This document shows, in pieces, positions 55,454 to 64,000 of a DNA stretch of 64,000 bases. Position 1 is the stretch's first letter. Each line of letters opens with the position of its first letter. The DNA lies in NCBI RefSeq assembly GCF_905120355.1, contig NZ_CAJHOB010000009.1, positions 1-64,000 of the forward strand. Direction: 5' to 3'. The translations under genes and the position numbers were made by a program. The stretch is from Azonexus hydrophilus (GTDB lineage: Bacteria; Pseudomonadota; Gammaproteobacteria; Burkholderiales; Rhodocyclaceae). Under the pieces are notes generated by a model. That model was not told the DNA's origin. It ran no database searches and saw nothing but the letters and a program-made list of their open reading frames with translations.

Positions 55454-55933
55454 TCAGTGGGGAATCGGCTGAAAACCGGCATCGTCAAAATACTTGCTGT
55501 AATTGTCGAGCGCACCGATCACCGCGACCGCCCCATCCATGCGCTTGCCCTGTTTGACCTTGCCGCCCATCTGTTCGGCACCGGCCAGCAACTCGGCGAC
55601 CACGATGTGCAGCTGCGCATCCGCCGCCGGCGGCAGTTTGCAGTTGGCAACGATCTCACCGACCGCGCCTTCCACCTGTTTCGCCAACCCATCGTAGCCC
55701 TTGGCCGACATCTTGTTCGCGTGAATGGCATGCAGCGAGGCAGCCATCGACTGGCGGATCTGCCCCATCGCCGCCCGCAGCGGGGCGTCGGTCTGCCATT
55801 TCTTGCCGGCATTCAGCTGCAAGCTGGCGGGCGCCGTACCGTGATGGTGCTCGTGGGCATCGGTAGCAGCCAGGGCGGGGCCGGCGGCGGCCAGGGAAAG
55901 CACGGTCAGGGCAACGAAGGTATAGGGTTTCAT
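55454..55933 (-). CDS. Exported hypothetical protein, DnrO-like
   Basis: The 159-residue protein has a signal peptide (ending GPALAATDA near 24), a histidine-rich HEHHHG just after it that could bind metal, and a helical body containing GKKWQTDAPLRAAMGQIR and ANCKLPPAADAQLHIVVAELL. It resembles periplasmic proteins annotated as DnrO-like, whose function is not established. It lies convergent with earP and downstream of a sigma/anti-sigma cassette on the same strand. Confidence 0.8.
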   Translation of the reverse strand: MKPYTFVALTVLSLAAAGPALAATDAHEHHHGTAPASLQLNAGKKWQTDAPLRAAMGQIRQSMAASLHAIHANKMSAKGYDGLAKQVEGAVGEIVANCKLPPAADAQLHIVVAELLAGAEQMGGKVKQGKRMDGAVAVIGALDNYSKYFDDAGFQPIPH

Positions 55934-56032
55934 GCGGGGTAATCTCCTGATGGATCAAGCGTTGAAATTGATGCGTAGCGACAACAGCGCCGCTTGCCCC
56001 ACTTCAACGTTTCTCACCGCCAGATGTTCCCG

Positions 56033-56476
56033 TCAGTCGCGATGCAGGCGCTCGACACCCGAGGGGCCGGCCGGTTGCGCCAGCAGCAAGGCAGCCAGCC
56101 GGTCGCGTTGCGCCGCATCGAGCAGAGCCCTTTCCTTGAGCAGCTGCTCGATCACCCGTTGCTGCTGCACATCCTGCAGCCTGGCGATGGCAAGCCGCTC
56201 GGCATCGATGCGGGCAGGATCGGGAACCTCGGCAAAGATGGCTTCGATCAGCCGGACACGATGGGTTTCGATTGCCTGCGTCCCTGCCGCGAGCTGGGCC
56301 AGGAAATCCTGTTCCGTTGCATGCCACTGCTGCGTCTGCGCAGGGCTCAGGCCGAGATAGTCAGGCAGCCCCGGAAAACTGTCAGCCATCAGCCCGCGGT
56401 AAGCAGCCGCCCCGAGCACGCCGGCGTTAATGAGCAGGGAAAAAATCAGCGCCATGCGCAACAGTTGAGGTTTCAT
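56033..56476 (-). CDS. Periplasmic sensor-like protein, heavy-metal-sensor/CpxP-like
   Basis: The 147-residue protein has one N-terminal membrane segment (about 8-26, ALIFSLLINAGVLGAAAY) and a long helical periplasmic region (LGLSPAQTQQWHATEQDFLAQL, ARLQDVQQQRVIEQLLKERALL). This resembles ZraP/CpxP-type proteins often paired with an ECF sigma factor. It overlaps the upstream anti-sigma gene by ATGA, completing a three-gene sigma cassette. The signal it responds to is unknown. Confidence 0.8.
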   Translation of the reverse strand: MKPQLLRMALIFSLLINAGVLGAAAYRGLMADSFPGLPDYLGLSPAQTQQWHATEQDFLAQLAAGTQAIETHRVRLIEAIFAEVPDPARIDAERLAIARLQDVQQQRVIEQLLKERALLDAAQRDRLAALLLAQPAGPSGVERLHRD

Positions 56477-56955
56477 CGGATCACTCCCGTGAGGTTGGCG
56501 TGTCGGGTGTAGCAGCTATCCACACCAAGGCAGAGACTGCCTGGCGGCAGTGGGTCAAAAACCTGCATGGCGGCCACGCCGGGGAGCGCCGCCCCCGTGC
56601 CAAACAAGGCGGCGCCAAGAGCAAGCCCGAGCGCAACGGAGGCGGTGGCACCGATCCCGACCGGCAGCAGAGCACGCCATCCCGCCCAGAAGGTCGGCCG
56701 GGATGGCGAAACAATCGGCGGCAAGCGACCCAGAATGACGCCGGTCAGATCCACCTCCGGCGCCACCGACGGCAAGCGGCCAAGATCGGCAGCGAGATCG
56801 GCAAATGCCGACAGGCGGTCGGCACAGCGCGGACACACGCTCAGGTGCGCCGCAAGCTGCTGGCGGGCCGGCGCCGCAAGCTCAGCGTCAAGATAGGCGG
56901 ACAGCTCATCGTCCGTCACATGGGGGGCAATAGGGGGGGGATGTAAATCACTCAT
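56473..56955 (-). CDS. Zinc-finger anti-sigma factor
   Basis: The 160-residue protein has an anti-sigma zinc-binding domain: HLSVCPRC gives HX3CX2C near 40-48 with helices around it. One transmembrane helix follows near 105-130 (LLPVGIGATASVALGLALGAAL), then a short periplasmic tail. Such proteins hold an ECF sigma factor inactive at the membrane. Its ATG lies inside the end of the sigma gene (8-base overlap), and the next gene overlaps by four bases. Confidence 0.9.
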   Translation of the reverse strand: MSDLHPPPIAPHVTDDELSAYLDAELAAPARQQLAAHLSVCPRCADRLSAFADLAADLGRLPSVAPEVDLTGVILGRLPPIVSPSRPTFWAGWRALLPVGIGATASVALGLALGAALFGTGAALPGVAAMQVFDPLPPGSLCLGVDSCYTRHANLTGVIR

Positions 56956-57595
56956 CGCGATGCTCTCCGGTGTAGTCACGGTAATGCAGAAGGGCGGCGG
57001 CGCGCGCGCGGGCCAGGCGGGACTTGACGGTGCCTTCGTTGATGCCGAGTGTCACCGCCAGTTCGGCATAACTCATGTCTTCCAACTCGCGCAGCAACAG
57101 GATCTCGCGCTGCTCGGCCGGCAGCGCTGCCAAAGCGCGCTCGAGCAGGCGCAGGCGCTGCCGGTCGGCATACTGCTGTTCCGGCGATGGTGCGGAATCG
57201 CCCGGCTCGTCAGCGGGGTTTCCGGCATCGTAGGAAACGAAATCAATGCGCTGCTGCCGCCGCAGTACGTCGAAGGCGGCGTTGCGCCCGATCTGGAACA
57301 ACCAGGTACTGAAGCGAGCCGCTGGTTGCCAGTCCGGCAAAGCACTCCACGCCTTGAGGAAGGTATCCTGCGTCAGATCCATTGCCACCTCCCGACGGCC
57401 AAGCAGGCGCAGGAGAAAGTTGAACAAGCGTGCCTGGTGGCGCCGGACCAGACTGGCGAACGCCTGCCGGTCGCCGCCACGGGCCGCCAGCGCCAGGGCA
57501 CGATCCCTCGCCGCGTCATCACTCTTAGCGTCCATCACCCTGCTGTCCTGGCCTGTACGCCATGCCTGCTCCCTCGTGCCATCGCCAGTATTCAT
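56948..57595 (-). CDS. ECF-type RNA polymerase sigma factor
   Basis: The protein has sigma region 2 (FASLVRRHQARLFNFLLRLL, then DLTQDTFLKAWSAL) and region 4 (LPAEQREILLLRELEDMSYA, then EGTVKSRLARAR), separated by a variable linker. It overlaps the zinc-finger anti-sigma gene by eight bases. The start is uncertain: the ATG at 57595 gives 215 aa and the ATG at 57535 gives 195 aa; neither has a strong ribosome site. It is the second ECF factor in the window after RpoE. Confidence 0.92.
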   Translation of the reverse strand: MNTGDGTREQAWRTGQDSRVMDAKSDDAARDRALALAARGGDRQAFASLVRRHQARLFNFLLRLLGRREVAMDLTQDTFLKAWSALPDWQPAARFSTWLFQIGRNAAFDVLRRQQRIDFVSYDAGNPADEPGDSAPSPEQQYADRQRLRLLERALAALPAEQREILLLRELEDMSYAELAVTLGINEGTVKSRLARARAAALLHYRDYTGEHRDE

Positions 57596-57686
57596 CTTCT
57601 GTCAGCGCTGAAACGCATCACGAGCGCAAAAGTTCCAACGCTCTGCCCACAATCTATCTGCTGGAACAACCGCAGGCGCTCATGCA

Positions 57687-59195
57687 TCAAGCTCCCGGCA
57701 CCGAAGGGGTCGGGAGGGCACGATTGGGATCGTGTGCATTCACATAGGCCAGCAGTTGCTCGCTGATGGCCGCATGCACATGGATGTTGGCGTAGTCGAT
57801 GGCAGGGTCGATCAGATAATGCATGAGCAGCCGATCCTTGCCATCGGCGGCGGGGGCGATGCCGGTGAAGAAAAAGCCCATCGCTTCCAGGGCCGGCAGC
57901 TGGCGGGCGGTTTCCGCTTGCCACAGCGGCAGGACCAATTCCACCACGGCAAGATGCTGTCGGCGCAGCTGGATCAATTGATGCTGCAGGGCCTGAACGC
58001 AGTCATTGCCCCAGACCTGCACTTCGAGAATGGCCAGATCGAGGCCGCTGGAGGCACTCATGGAGAGTTCGGTGCGGCCAGTGAGCGGTCGGGCCGGAGG
58101 AATTTCGGGGCAGAGTATCGTGCGCCCCATGTTGGCGTAGAGCGCCAGAATCATCTCCCGGTGATGCGGCGGAAGGTAGAGCGTTTGCTCGCGGATGGGT
58201 GCGATGGGGCGTTGCGCCAGAATGCAGCTTTCGCGCTGCAGCAGTCGCTCGGCAATGCGGCGGAATTGCACGCTGGCCGGCGCATGCGCCGGCAGCAGGG
58301 CACAGTCACTGAAACCCAGGGCATGGCAAAACTGCTGGGTGTAGGTGTGCGCTGTAACCGCCTTGGTGTAGACCATCGCCAAGCCTTGCTGCTGGGCCAA
58401 TTGCAAGAGGAACTCCCCCAACTTGCGGGCAACCCCCTGGCCCCGGTATTCAGGCCGCGTCACCACAATCGCCAGCTCGGCACCGCCCTCCTGGTCATAC
58501 ACCAATGCCGCATGACCCGCGATCTTGCCGCTGGCGGTGGTAGCCACTGCCGAGCTGATTTCACCGCTGGCATTGAGCGCAACGACCCGCTCCGGGTAAT
58601 AAATGTGTTCGTAAGGGTAGGAGTAGCCGTAGGCCTCATAGACACAGCGGGCAATCTCGATGGCTTCGTCTGCGCGCATCGGGCGTACCGCCTGAATTGC
58701 TTCTCCCACGAGAGGAAGGCTCGGGGCAGGCGGGGCGGCATAGTCGCCGATCAACTGCTGCTGGCGGTGCTTGATCAGGCAGGTTTCCTTGCCGTCCTTG
58801 CCCAGGTTGCGGAACACCACCTGATCGAATACCTGTTTCATCAGGAAGGTGCCCAGCCCTCGTTCCAGAGGCGCATCCAGCACATGTTCCGGCTGAAACT
58901 CCGGAAGCTGCTCCGGATCGAAGGGCATGCCCTGGTCGCGGATGCAGATTTCCAGGCCCAGGGCGGTGGGGCGGCAGATGACCTGAAAACTGTTGAGTTC
59001 GTCCGAGGCAAAAGCGTGCTGGACGACATTCGCCGTCGCTTCTTCGACCCCCAGCTCGATGGCGTCCTGTTCTTCGCCGTTGAAACCGAGTTGCGCCGCC
59101 ACGCTGCGTACGTGAGCACAAGCCAGCGCTGGCGCGCTGGCCTCGTTGGTCAGGGTCAGGCAGCTGTAACCCGAAATCAGGGGTTCAACTGCCAT
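57687..59195 (-). CDS. RsbW-like ATPase fused to a GNAT acetyltransferase
   Basis: Residues about 15-150 are a GHKL ATPase with N box ELGVEEATANVVQHAF, G1 RDQGMPFDP, and G2 ERGLGTFLMKQV intact. Residues about 165-310 are a GNAT domain (AIQAVRPMRADEAIEIARC; acetyl-CoA loop RPEYRGQGVARKL). A further region of about 190 residues follows with predicted alpha/beta structure (ILEVQVWGNDCVQALQHQLI) and may be a second, degenerate GNAT-like fold. It overlaps the PaaK-like gene by 11 bases, so it is the last gene of the lux-like operon. The combination suggests nucleotide-controlled acetylation or partner binding (inference). Confidence 0.85.
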   Translation of the reverse strand: MAVEPLISGYSCLTLTNEASAPALACAHVRSVAAQLGFNGEEQDAIELGVEEATANVVQHAFASDELNSFQVICRPTALGLEICIRDQGMPFDPEQLPEFQPEHVLDAPLERGLGTFLMKQVFDQVVFRNLGKDGKETCLIKHRQQQLIGDYAAPPAPSLPLVGEAIQAVRPMRADEAIEIARCVYEAYGYSYPYEHIYYPERVVALNASGEISSAVATTASGKIAGHAALVYDQEGGAELAIVVTRPEYRGQGVARKLGEFLLQLAQQQGLAMVYTKAVTAHTYTQQFCHALGFSDCALLPAHAPASVQFRRIAERLLQRESCILAQRPIAPIREQTLYLPPHHREMILALYANMGRTILCPEIPPARPLTGRTELSMSASSGLDLAILEVQVWGNDCVQALQHQLIQLRRQHLAVVELVLPLWQAETARQLPALEAMGFFFTGIAPAADGKDRLLMHYLIDPAIDYANIHVHAAISEQLLAYVNAHDPNRALPTPSVPGA

Positions 59196-60453
59196 GGCGC
59201 TGATCGAGGACGCGTTTCAGTTTGCCGGTGCGCGGATTGATGACCAGGGCGCTGGCGTCCACCCACTCCACCTGCAGCGGATGTACCAGTTGCTGCTGCA
59301 GCAGGTCGGCGTACATGGGCCGACAAGCATAAATGGCGGATTTCACCCGTTCCGCCGCCTGCGCCAGAGCTTCCGGCGTCGCATGCGCGACAATGCGCAG
59401 CGTCATCTGATCCCTCTTGTCGTGATGGGTCACGAGCATCTGGAAATTAGCAATCGCCAGCTCCTTGTGGAAAGGTTCCAGCACATGCAGGACGTCTTCC
59501 ACATACAGGGTCATGGGGCCGACTCGAGCCCCTTCCTCGGAACGACCGAGCAGCTTGAGTTTACGATCCGGGGTGCCGGCCGGTTCGAGCCAGACCGCCC
59601 GGTCACCGGCGGGATAACGGATGATGGGCATCAGCAGGCGGGTCAGATTGGTCACCACAACCTTGCCTGGCCGGCCCATCTCTTCGATCACCTGGCCCGT
59701 TTCCTCATCGAGAATTTCGAGGTGGGTATAGCGATCGAAGGCCCGGTGCTCATCCGGGCCGCAGCTGAGATCGGCGTACCCGAGCAGACCGGCATCGACA
59801 CTGGCGTAGCCGACGGAAGCGGCGCGCGCATTGGGGAAGGCCTGGCGCAGGGTATCGCGCTGATCGGGGTAAAGGGATTCGCCACCAAACAAAATACGTT
59901 TCAGGCTGGGCAGGGTTTGCCCCTCACTACGCAGGTATTCGGCCAGATTGACCAGGGTGGTCGGCACGCCCGCCAGCACATCGATATCGAAATCGCTGAT
60001 GGTGTGGGCAATCATCGGAAAATCCGCCCGCCCGGACAAGGGAAACTGCACACAGTTGGCGCGCGCGTGATCGAGCGACTTCATGACAAAAACGAAGGAA
60101 GAATACAGCTCACCGGCATAGAAAATATTGGCAACGCGCTCGCCATCCTTGAGTCCACCTGCTTCGAGGGCTTCGCCGAACGCCTCGGTGAAGCTTTGCC
60201 ACTCCGTCTTTCTGAATGCCGAAAATTTGGGGTCACCGGTCGTACCGCCGCTCTTGAACACGATCCCGTCCTGCAATGGGCCGGTCAGGAGACGGTTATT
60301 GCGCACCGTATTGGCTTCCCAATAGGGTTTCTGTTCAACCACGGGCAGGTCGGCGAGCTGGAAATCCGCAGGCAGATTGGCATAGAGCTCACGATAAAAA
60401 GGTGACAGGCTGCGGGCAACCGCAACCAGAGTGGGCAAGGGGTAGATGTTCAT
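59185..60453 (-). CDS. Phenylacetate-CoA ligase-like adenylating enzyme
   Basis: The 422-residue protein belongs to the PaaK/LuxE-like branch of adenylate-forming enzymes. The P-loop FKSGGTTGDPKFSAF (SGGTTGDPK at 68-76), GYASVDAGLLGYAD near 216, and the C-terminal hinge region LKLLGRSEEGARVG are visible, ending in the GKLKRVLD motif with the usual catalytic lysine. The substrate could be an aryl or fatty acid. Its start overlaps the LuxC-LuxE fusion gene by four bases, so it works in the same pathway. Confidence 0.85.
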   Translation of the reverse strand: MNIYPLPTLVAVARSLSPFYRELYANLPADFQLADLPVVEQKPYWEANTVRNNRLLTGPLQDGIVFKSGGTTGDPKFSAFRKTEWQSFTEAFGEALEAGGLKDGERVANIFYAGELYSSFVFVMKSLDHARANCVQFPLSGRADFPMIAHTISDFDIDVLAGVPTTLVNLAEYLRSEGQTLPSLKRILFGGESLYPDQRDTLRQAFPNARAASVGYASVDAGLLGYADLSCGPDEHRAFDRYTHLEILDEETGQVIEEMGRPGKVVVTNLTRLLMPIIRYPAGDRAVWLEPAGTPDRKLKLLGRSEEGARVGPMTLYVEDVLHVLEPFHKELAIANFQMLVTHHDKRDQMTLRIVAHATPEALAQAAERVKSAIYACRPMYADLLQQQLVHPLQVEWVDASALVINPRTGKLKRVLDQRHGS

Positions 60454-62960
60454 GCTGGGCTCCGCAGGTCGACGATGTGTTTGAGTTTGCCGGTGCTCGG
60501 GGTGGTGGCGAACTCGCTCAGGGAAATGAGGGTCACTTCCAGGTCAGTGAATTTCACTTCATTGACGAACTGGCGCAGGTCCGGGTAATGATCGAGCAGC
60601 AATTGCCGCACGCTTGCCGGGGCCAGGCCGCTTTCTGCCTCCAGCAGCACCCGGATCTGATCGTTCCGGCCGGCGTGGCTGAGCTGAAGTTGCACGGCGC
60701 CGGCGTAGCCGGCATGGTCGGTGAGCACGCGGCAGAAGGTCTGGTAATTGAAGAAATTGGGAGCGCGGAACAGATCGCCGGTGCGGCCCAGCAGTTCAAA
60801 GCGGGGCGACTGGCGGCTGCAGGGGCAGGGTTCGGTGACCCAGCGGCCCATGTCGCCGATCTCGTAACGCGCCACCTTCTGGCCGCGCCGGGCCAGGGAG
60901 GTGAAGATCAGCCGTCCTGCTTCCCCCGGAGCGACGGGGCGATCCTCTTCCTGATCAACGATCTCCAGATACTGGGTCTGACTGAGGACGTGGTAGACAT
61001 TGCCGACGCAGTGCGGACACTGGTAGCCGAGCGGACCGGCATCGTTGCTGCCATAGGCGCCGGCACGAATCAGCTTGACACCGAATTCCTCGGTCAGGCG
61101 CTGGCGCAGCTGGGCATTCATATGTTCGCCGCCATAGAAAATCTTCTTCACGCCCTTATAGGCACGCAGCACGTCGGCTTGCTGGGTGAACAGGTTGTTG
61201 AGGTAGAAAGGCATGCCGAGCAGGGTGTTGACCCGCTGACTGACGATGGTGTGCGCCACTTCTTCCAGATCGTCGATGCCCCCCATGGGGAACTGGGGGG
61301 CGCCCAGGTGTTCGACGATGCTCCAGAAACTGATGAAGCTACCGTACAGGTGGCCGGAGAAATACAGATTCATGACCCGGTCCTGAAGCGGGTCCAGGCC
61401 GGCGGCGTAAAGCCCGTCGGCAGCGGCGCGCATCTGGGTGCGGTAGTCGTCCCAGGAGTAGACGGACAGTTTCGGCGCTCCCGAACTGCCACCGCTCTTG
61501 AAAAAGAGCTGGGCATGTTGGGGATCGTGGGGCAGGGCCATGAAGCCCTCCTTGGTCAGGATGGGCGTACCGGCCTCGACCGGGGAAGTCGGGGTCTGCA
61601 ATTCGTCGAAGCTGGAAATCCCCCGCGCCGCCTTGGGCAGTTCAAAGCTGACACGGCGGCAGTAACGCTGCAGGGCATAGACGCCATCGTGGGGACCGCC
61701 TACATAGCCGCCCAGTTGTTCGCCGACACGAGTGACCCGGCTGACGCCGGCTGACACCAGATGTGAAGCGATCTGGGCAAAGCGTCCCAGATCGCAAGCC
61801 AGGCCCGCCGTCTGCAACCAGGGCCGCATCGGCCGCAGGGTGCGGGTCAGGGCTGGTAGCGGCAGGGGCTTGATCCAGAGGGTGCGGAACAAGGGGGAGG
61901 CGCGCAGCACCGGTTCGTCTTCGGCCAGCACCCGCCAGCTGTGGTCCGGTGCGTCAATGACCCGGGTGCGGCCGGAAAAAGCGGCTTCGACCCGAGCCAC
62001 TTCATTCACCGAGGTAATTTCCGCCCGCTCCTGGGGGCCGGGTTCGAGGACCGGGAAAGTGGCGGAAACCCGGGCCAGCACCTGGGCGAATTTTTCCGCC
62101 AGCGCAAACAGGGTATCCCGTTCCGTGGTTTCCACATAGAGGCACTGGGGGCTGGAACAGGCTTGCTGTTCGATCAGGCAGACCTCCCGGGCGACGGCTT
62201 CCAGGGCGGCGTCATCTGCCAGCTTTTCGGCGGCCAGGTAGGCGAAGGAAATCTTGTGGCCCCAGTCCACCACCCGGCAGCCGCCGGGGGCCATCTCGCG
62301 CACAGCGGCAATTGCAGCTTCGCCTCCCCAGGCGGCAATACCGTCGGCGCAGGCAAAGAGTTGGCGCAGTTTGTCCGACTCCCGGGAGGAAATCCGGGCG
62401 GCGTAGATGAAGGGGGCCAGTTCGCCGCTGGGGTCGTGATCCACCAGAGCCTTCAACAACAACTGCGGGAACAGGGTGGCGTCGCTGCTGGTTTTCAGGA
62501 AGTTGATGTTGCCCGCCAGTAGCCCTTCAATGACGGACAGGGGTGCGACCGAAGACACATTGCCGGGGGCGATGTGCACCAGAAAACCGAGGGGCGCCCA
62601 GGCCTCAAAACGCTCATCCTCGTAGGTAATGCGGCGCGGGGTGAACGGGGCGGTGCTGCCCAGTTCGCGCTCCAGCTTGTATTCCAGCGGTTGGCGCTGG
62701 AGAAAGCCAGCCACCGAGTCAACCACAGCCAGAGCGTCAGCGTGACGGGCTTCCGGCGCGGCAAGCAAGGCGTCGAGCAAACGCTGGCGCAGCCCCCCCT
62801 CCTGCTGCAGGCTCTGGCCCAGGGCCTGCGCCGCCTGGAGCAGGGCCCTCAGGGGCGGTGGACGATCCAGGTCGGCGGCCAGCTGGGTGGCTAGTTGCGG
62901 CAGATGGCTTGCCAGTTCTTCGTCATCCAGCCATTGGCCGCGCCACAGATGGGGCTTCAT
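60450..62960 (-). CDS. LuxC-type acyl reductase fused to a LuxE/PaaK-type ligase
   Basis: Residues about 60-430 are a LuxC-type acyl-CoA reductase with the catalytic Cys268 in EQQACSSPQ, where LuxC forms an acyl thioester. Residues about 440-836 are an adenylating domain with SGGSSGAPK (489-497), YGGEHMNAQLRQRL, and AGAYGSNDAGPLGYQCPHC, plus a second cysteine cluster EPCPCSRQSPR. A substrate acid could thus be activated and reduced to an aldehyde by one polypeptide. The ATG at 62960 was chosen over a longer frame that overlaps the upstream luxE-like gene; overlap with it is ATGA. Confidence 0.88.
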   Translation of the reverse strand: MKPHLWRGQWLDDEELASHLPQLATQLAADLDRPPPLRALLQAAQALGQSLQQEGGLRQRLLDALLAAPEARHADALAVVDSVAGFLQRQPLEYKLERELGSTAPFTPRRITYEDERFEAWAPLGFLVHIAPGNVSSVAPLSVIEGLLAGNINFLKTSSDATLFPQLLLKALVDHDPSGELAPFIYAARISSRESDKLRQLFACADGIAAWGGEAAIAAVREMAPGGCRVVDWGHKISFAYLAAEKLADDAALEAVAREVCLIEQQACSSPQCLYVETTERDTLFALAEKFAQVLARVSATFPVLEPGPQERAEITSVNEVARVEAAFSGRTRVIDAPDHSWRVLAEDEPVLRASPLFRTLWIKPLPLPALTRTLRPMRPWLQTAGLACDLGRFAQIASHLVSAGVSRVTRVGEQLGGYVGGPHDGVYALQRYCRRVSFELPKAARGISSFDELQTPTSPVEAGTPILTKEGFMALPHDPQHAQLFFKSGGSSGAPKLSVYSWDDYRTQMRAAADGLYAAGLDPLQDRVMNLYFSGHLYGSFISFWSIVEHLGAPQFPMGGIDDLEEVAHTIVSQRVNTLLGMPFYLNNLFTQQADVLRAYKGVKKIFYGGEHMNAQLRQRLTEEFGVKLIRAGAYGSNDAGPLGYQCPHCVGNVYHVLSQTQYLEIVDQEEDRPVAPGEAGRLIFTSLARRGQKVARYEIGDMGRWVTEPCPCSRQSPRFELLGRTGDLFRAPNFFNYQTFCRVLTDHAGYAGAVQLQLSHAGRNDQIRVLLEAESGLAPASVRQLLLDHYPDLRQFVNEVKFTDLEVTLISLSEFATTPSTGKLKHIVDLRSPA

Positions 62961-64000
62961 GCTGCTCTCCCTTTCAATAATTCCGCTGCGGCAATGGCGC
63001 AGCTTTTGTTTTTGGATACCCCGGCGCGGCCCAGGGGGACGAAGAAAGGCGTGTTCAGGCCACAACTGCAGGCGCTGCCCGGATGCCAGGCCGCCAGATC
63101 GCCCATCAGGACGCTGTGTACGGGCACCGAGGTGACGTAGGGCGTGACGAAGTTGAGGAAGCCGGGAACACCGGGAGGATTGGCTTCCAGGGTCTTCACA
63201 TCACGAATGAAAATGCGCGACCAGACCGGGACGTGGAAATTGTGGGCGGCACACTCCGCGTAGGGCACGCTGTGCTCCACCGAGCCATAACCGTCGCGGA
63301 TGCGCTGATCGGGAATGCCGAGCTGGCGGTGGATGGCGCCATAGAGTTCGGATTTGGGAATGGCCTTGTCGGCCTGGCCTTTCCAGCCGCCTCCGAAAAA
63401 CACCAGGGAGTCGGGATGCAGCTTGAGCGGCGGCAATTCGAGCGCCTGCATGCGCTGCAAGGCAGCATGCAGGAAGGCGGGGAACCCGAAGATACGCACC
63501 GGCAGCCCGGATTCGGCATACTCCTGCAGGGTACGCAGGGTGCCATAGACATCAAATTCGTGACTCCCCTGGCCGGTACGGCGCAAGGCGTAGTTGAGCT
63601 GATGGATGGGGGCAAAGCTGCAGAGGAAATTGGCGGTGTAGGAGGTACCGACCTTCCAGTTGGTTTCCGGTTCGTAATTGAAGAGCAGGTAATTGACGGG
63701 GTGTTGCGGCGTGTTCCAGCCGTAGTAGTCAAAAATATTGCGCACCATCCGTTGCCCGGCGCCGATCGACCAGGCATCGAAGAAAATCTGCGACTTCTGG
63801 CCGGTGGTGCCGGAGGAGGTCAGGTGCAGGGTGATGGATTCACGGGGAACGGAGAGGATTTCGTGGGTCTTGAAAAAATTGGCATGGATCAGAGGCAAGG
63901 CCACACAGTCGCCGGCCGTCTGCAACTGCTGGCAGGAAAAGCCCCGTTCTTCCAGCAGACGGGCGTAGAAAGGAGAACGCGCCTGATGCCAAGCGACGAT
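62957..64000 (-). CDS. LuxE-like acyl-protein synthetase, 5' end outside window
   Basis: The frame is open to the right edge, so the N-terminus is missing; 347 residues are visible. They include ARSPFYARLLEERG, the LTSSGTTGQKSQIFFD P-loop, DGYGSVEHSVPYAEC, and a late CSCGLNTPFFVPLGRAG with paired cysteines, all features of LuxE-type synthetases that activate a fatty acid with ATP. A TTG at 63925 is not needed as a start because coding continues upstream. It overlaps the LuxC-LuxE fusion by ATGA. Confidence 0.88.
   Translation of the reverse strand: MVAWHQARSPFYARLLEERGFSCQQLQTAGDCVALPLIHANFFKTHEILSVPRESITLHLTSSGTTGQKSQIFFDAWSIGAGQRMVRNIFDYYGWNTPQHPVNYLLFNYEPETNWKVGTSYTANFLCSFAPIHQLNYALRRTGQGSHEFDVYGTLRTLQEYAESGLPVRIFGFPAFLHAALQRMQALELPPLKLHPDSLVFFGGGWKGQADKAIPKSELYGAIHRQLGIPDQRIRDGYGSVEHSVPYAECAAHNFHVPVWSRIFIRDVKTLEANPPGVPGFLNFVTPYVTSVPVHSVLMGDLAAWHPGSACSCGLNTPFFVPLGRAGVSKNKSCAIAAAELLKGRAA

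Overview
The window reads as a contiguous piece of a high-GC betaproteobacterial chromosome. The gene content and order (rnc-era-recO next to lepB and lepA, rpoE-degP, coaBC-dut, rpmB-rpmG, a complete isc operon with iscX, aceK, earP) and the sulfide-oxidation genes suggest a Rhodocyclales-like, sulfur-oxidising organism. This placement is inference from gene content; no rRNA gene is present. I saw no tRNA, IS element, prophage or CRISPR array. Coding density is high and most genes sit in short operons with ATGA-type overlaps.

Layout. 0.1-7.3 kb: a small hypothetical gene, rpiA, yggX, a CinA-like protein, aceK and a three-gene proton-translocating transhydrogenase (pntAA-pntAB-pntB). 7.3-11.4 kb: a sulfide-oxidation island with a Tat-exported SQR-like flavoprotein, a flavocytochrome c sulfide dehydrogenase pair (fccA, fccB) and a diheme cytochrome c4. 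11.5-15 kb: dut, coaBC, radC, rpmB-rpmG and dsbB. 15.2-19.6 kb: a PAS-GGDEF-EAL protein and an RstAB-like two-component system. 19.6-27 kb: iscR, an extra cysteine desulfurase, iscS-U-A, hscB-A, fdx, iscX, with cysE upstream; candidate IscR sites lie before iscR.

27.1-34.9 kb holds the most unusual operon. It encodes a partner-switching set (Cache-HAMP-SpoIIE phosphatase, RsbW-like ATPase, STAS protein), an NMT1-like binding protein, a cupin, and a polar amino-acid-type ABC transporter. The transporter's ATPase carries a C-terminal degenerate RsbW-like domain, and its two solute-binding modules have their halves in circularly permuted order. One of these genes appears frameshifted at a G run.

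35-57.6 kb: lexA with a perfect SOS box, tilS (short), accA, an HDOD protein, an MBL hydrolase, the ABC-F gene uup, a DEAD-box helicase with a structured leader, recO-era-rnc, a DUF4845-type protein, lepB, lepA, degP, rpoE, pgsA, uvrC, earP, and an ECF sigma / zinc-finger anti-sigma / periplasmic sensor cassette.

57.7-64 kb: an operon running off the right edge. It encodes LuxE-like and PaaK-like adenylating enzymes, a LuxC-LuxE fusion, and an RsbW-like ATPase fused to a GNAT acetyltransferase. Chemistry like the lux fatty-acid reductase is expected, but no luciferase genes are visible. This and the 27-35 kb operon are the best candidates for undescribed systems; both use RsbW-type ATPase domains as modules.
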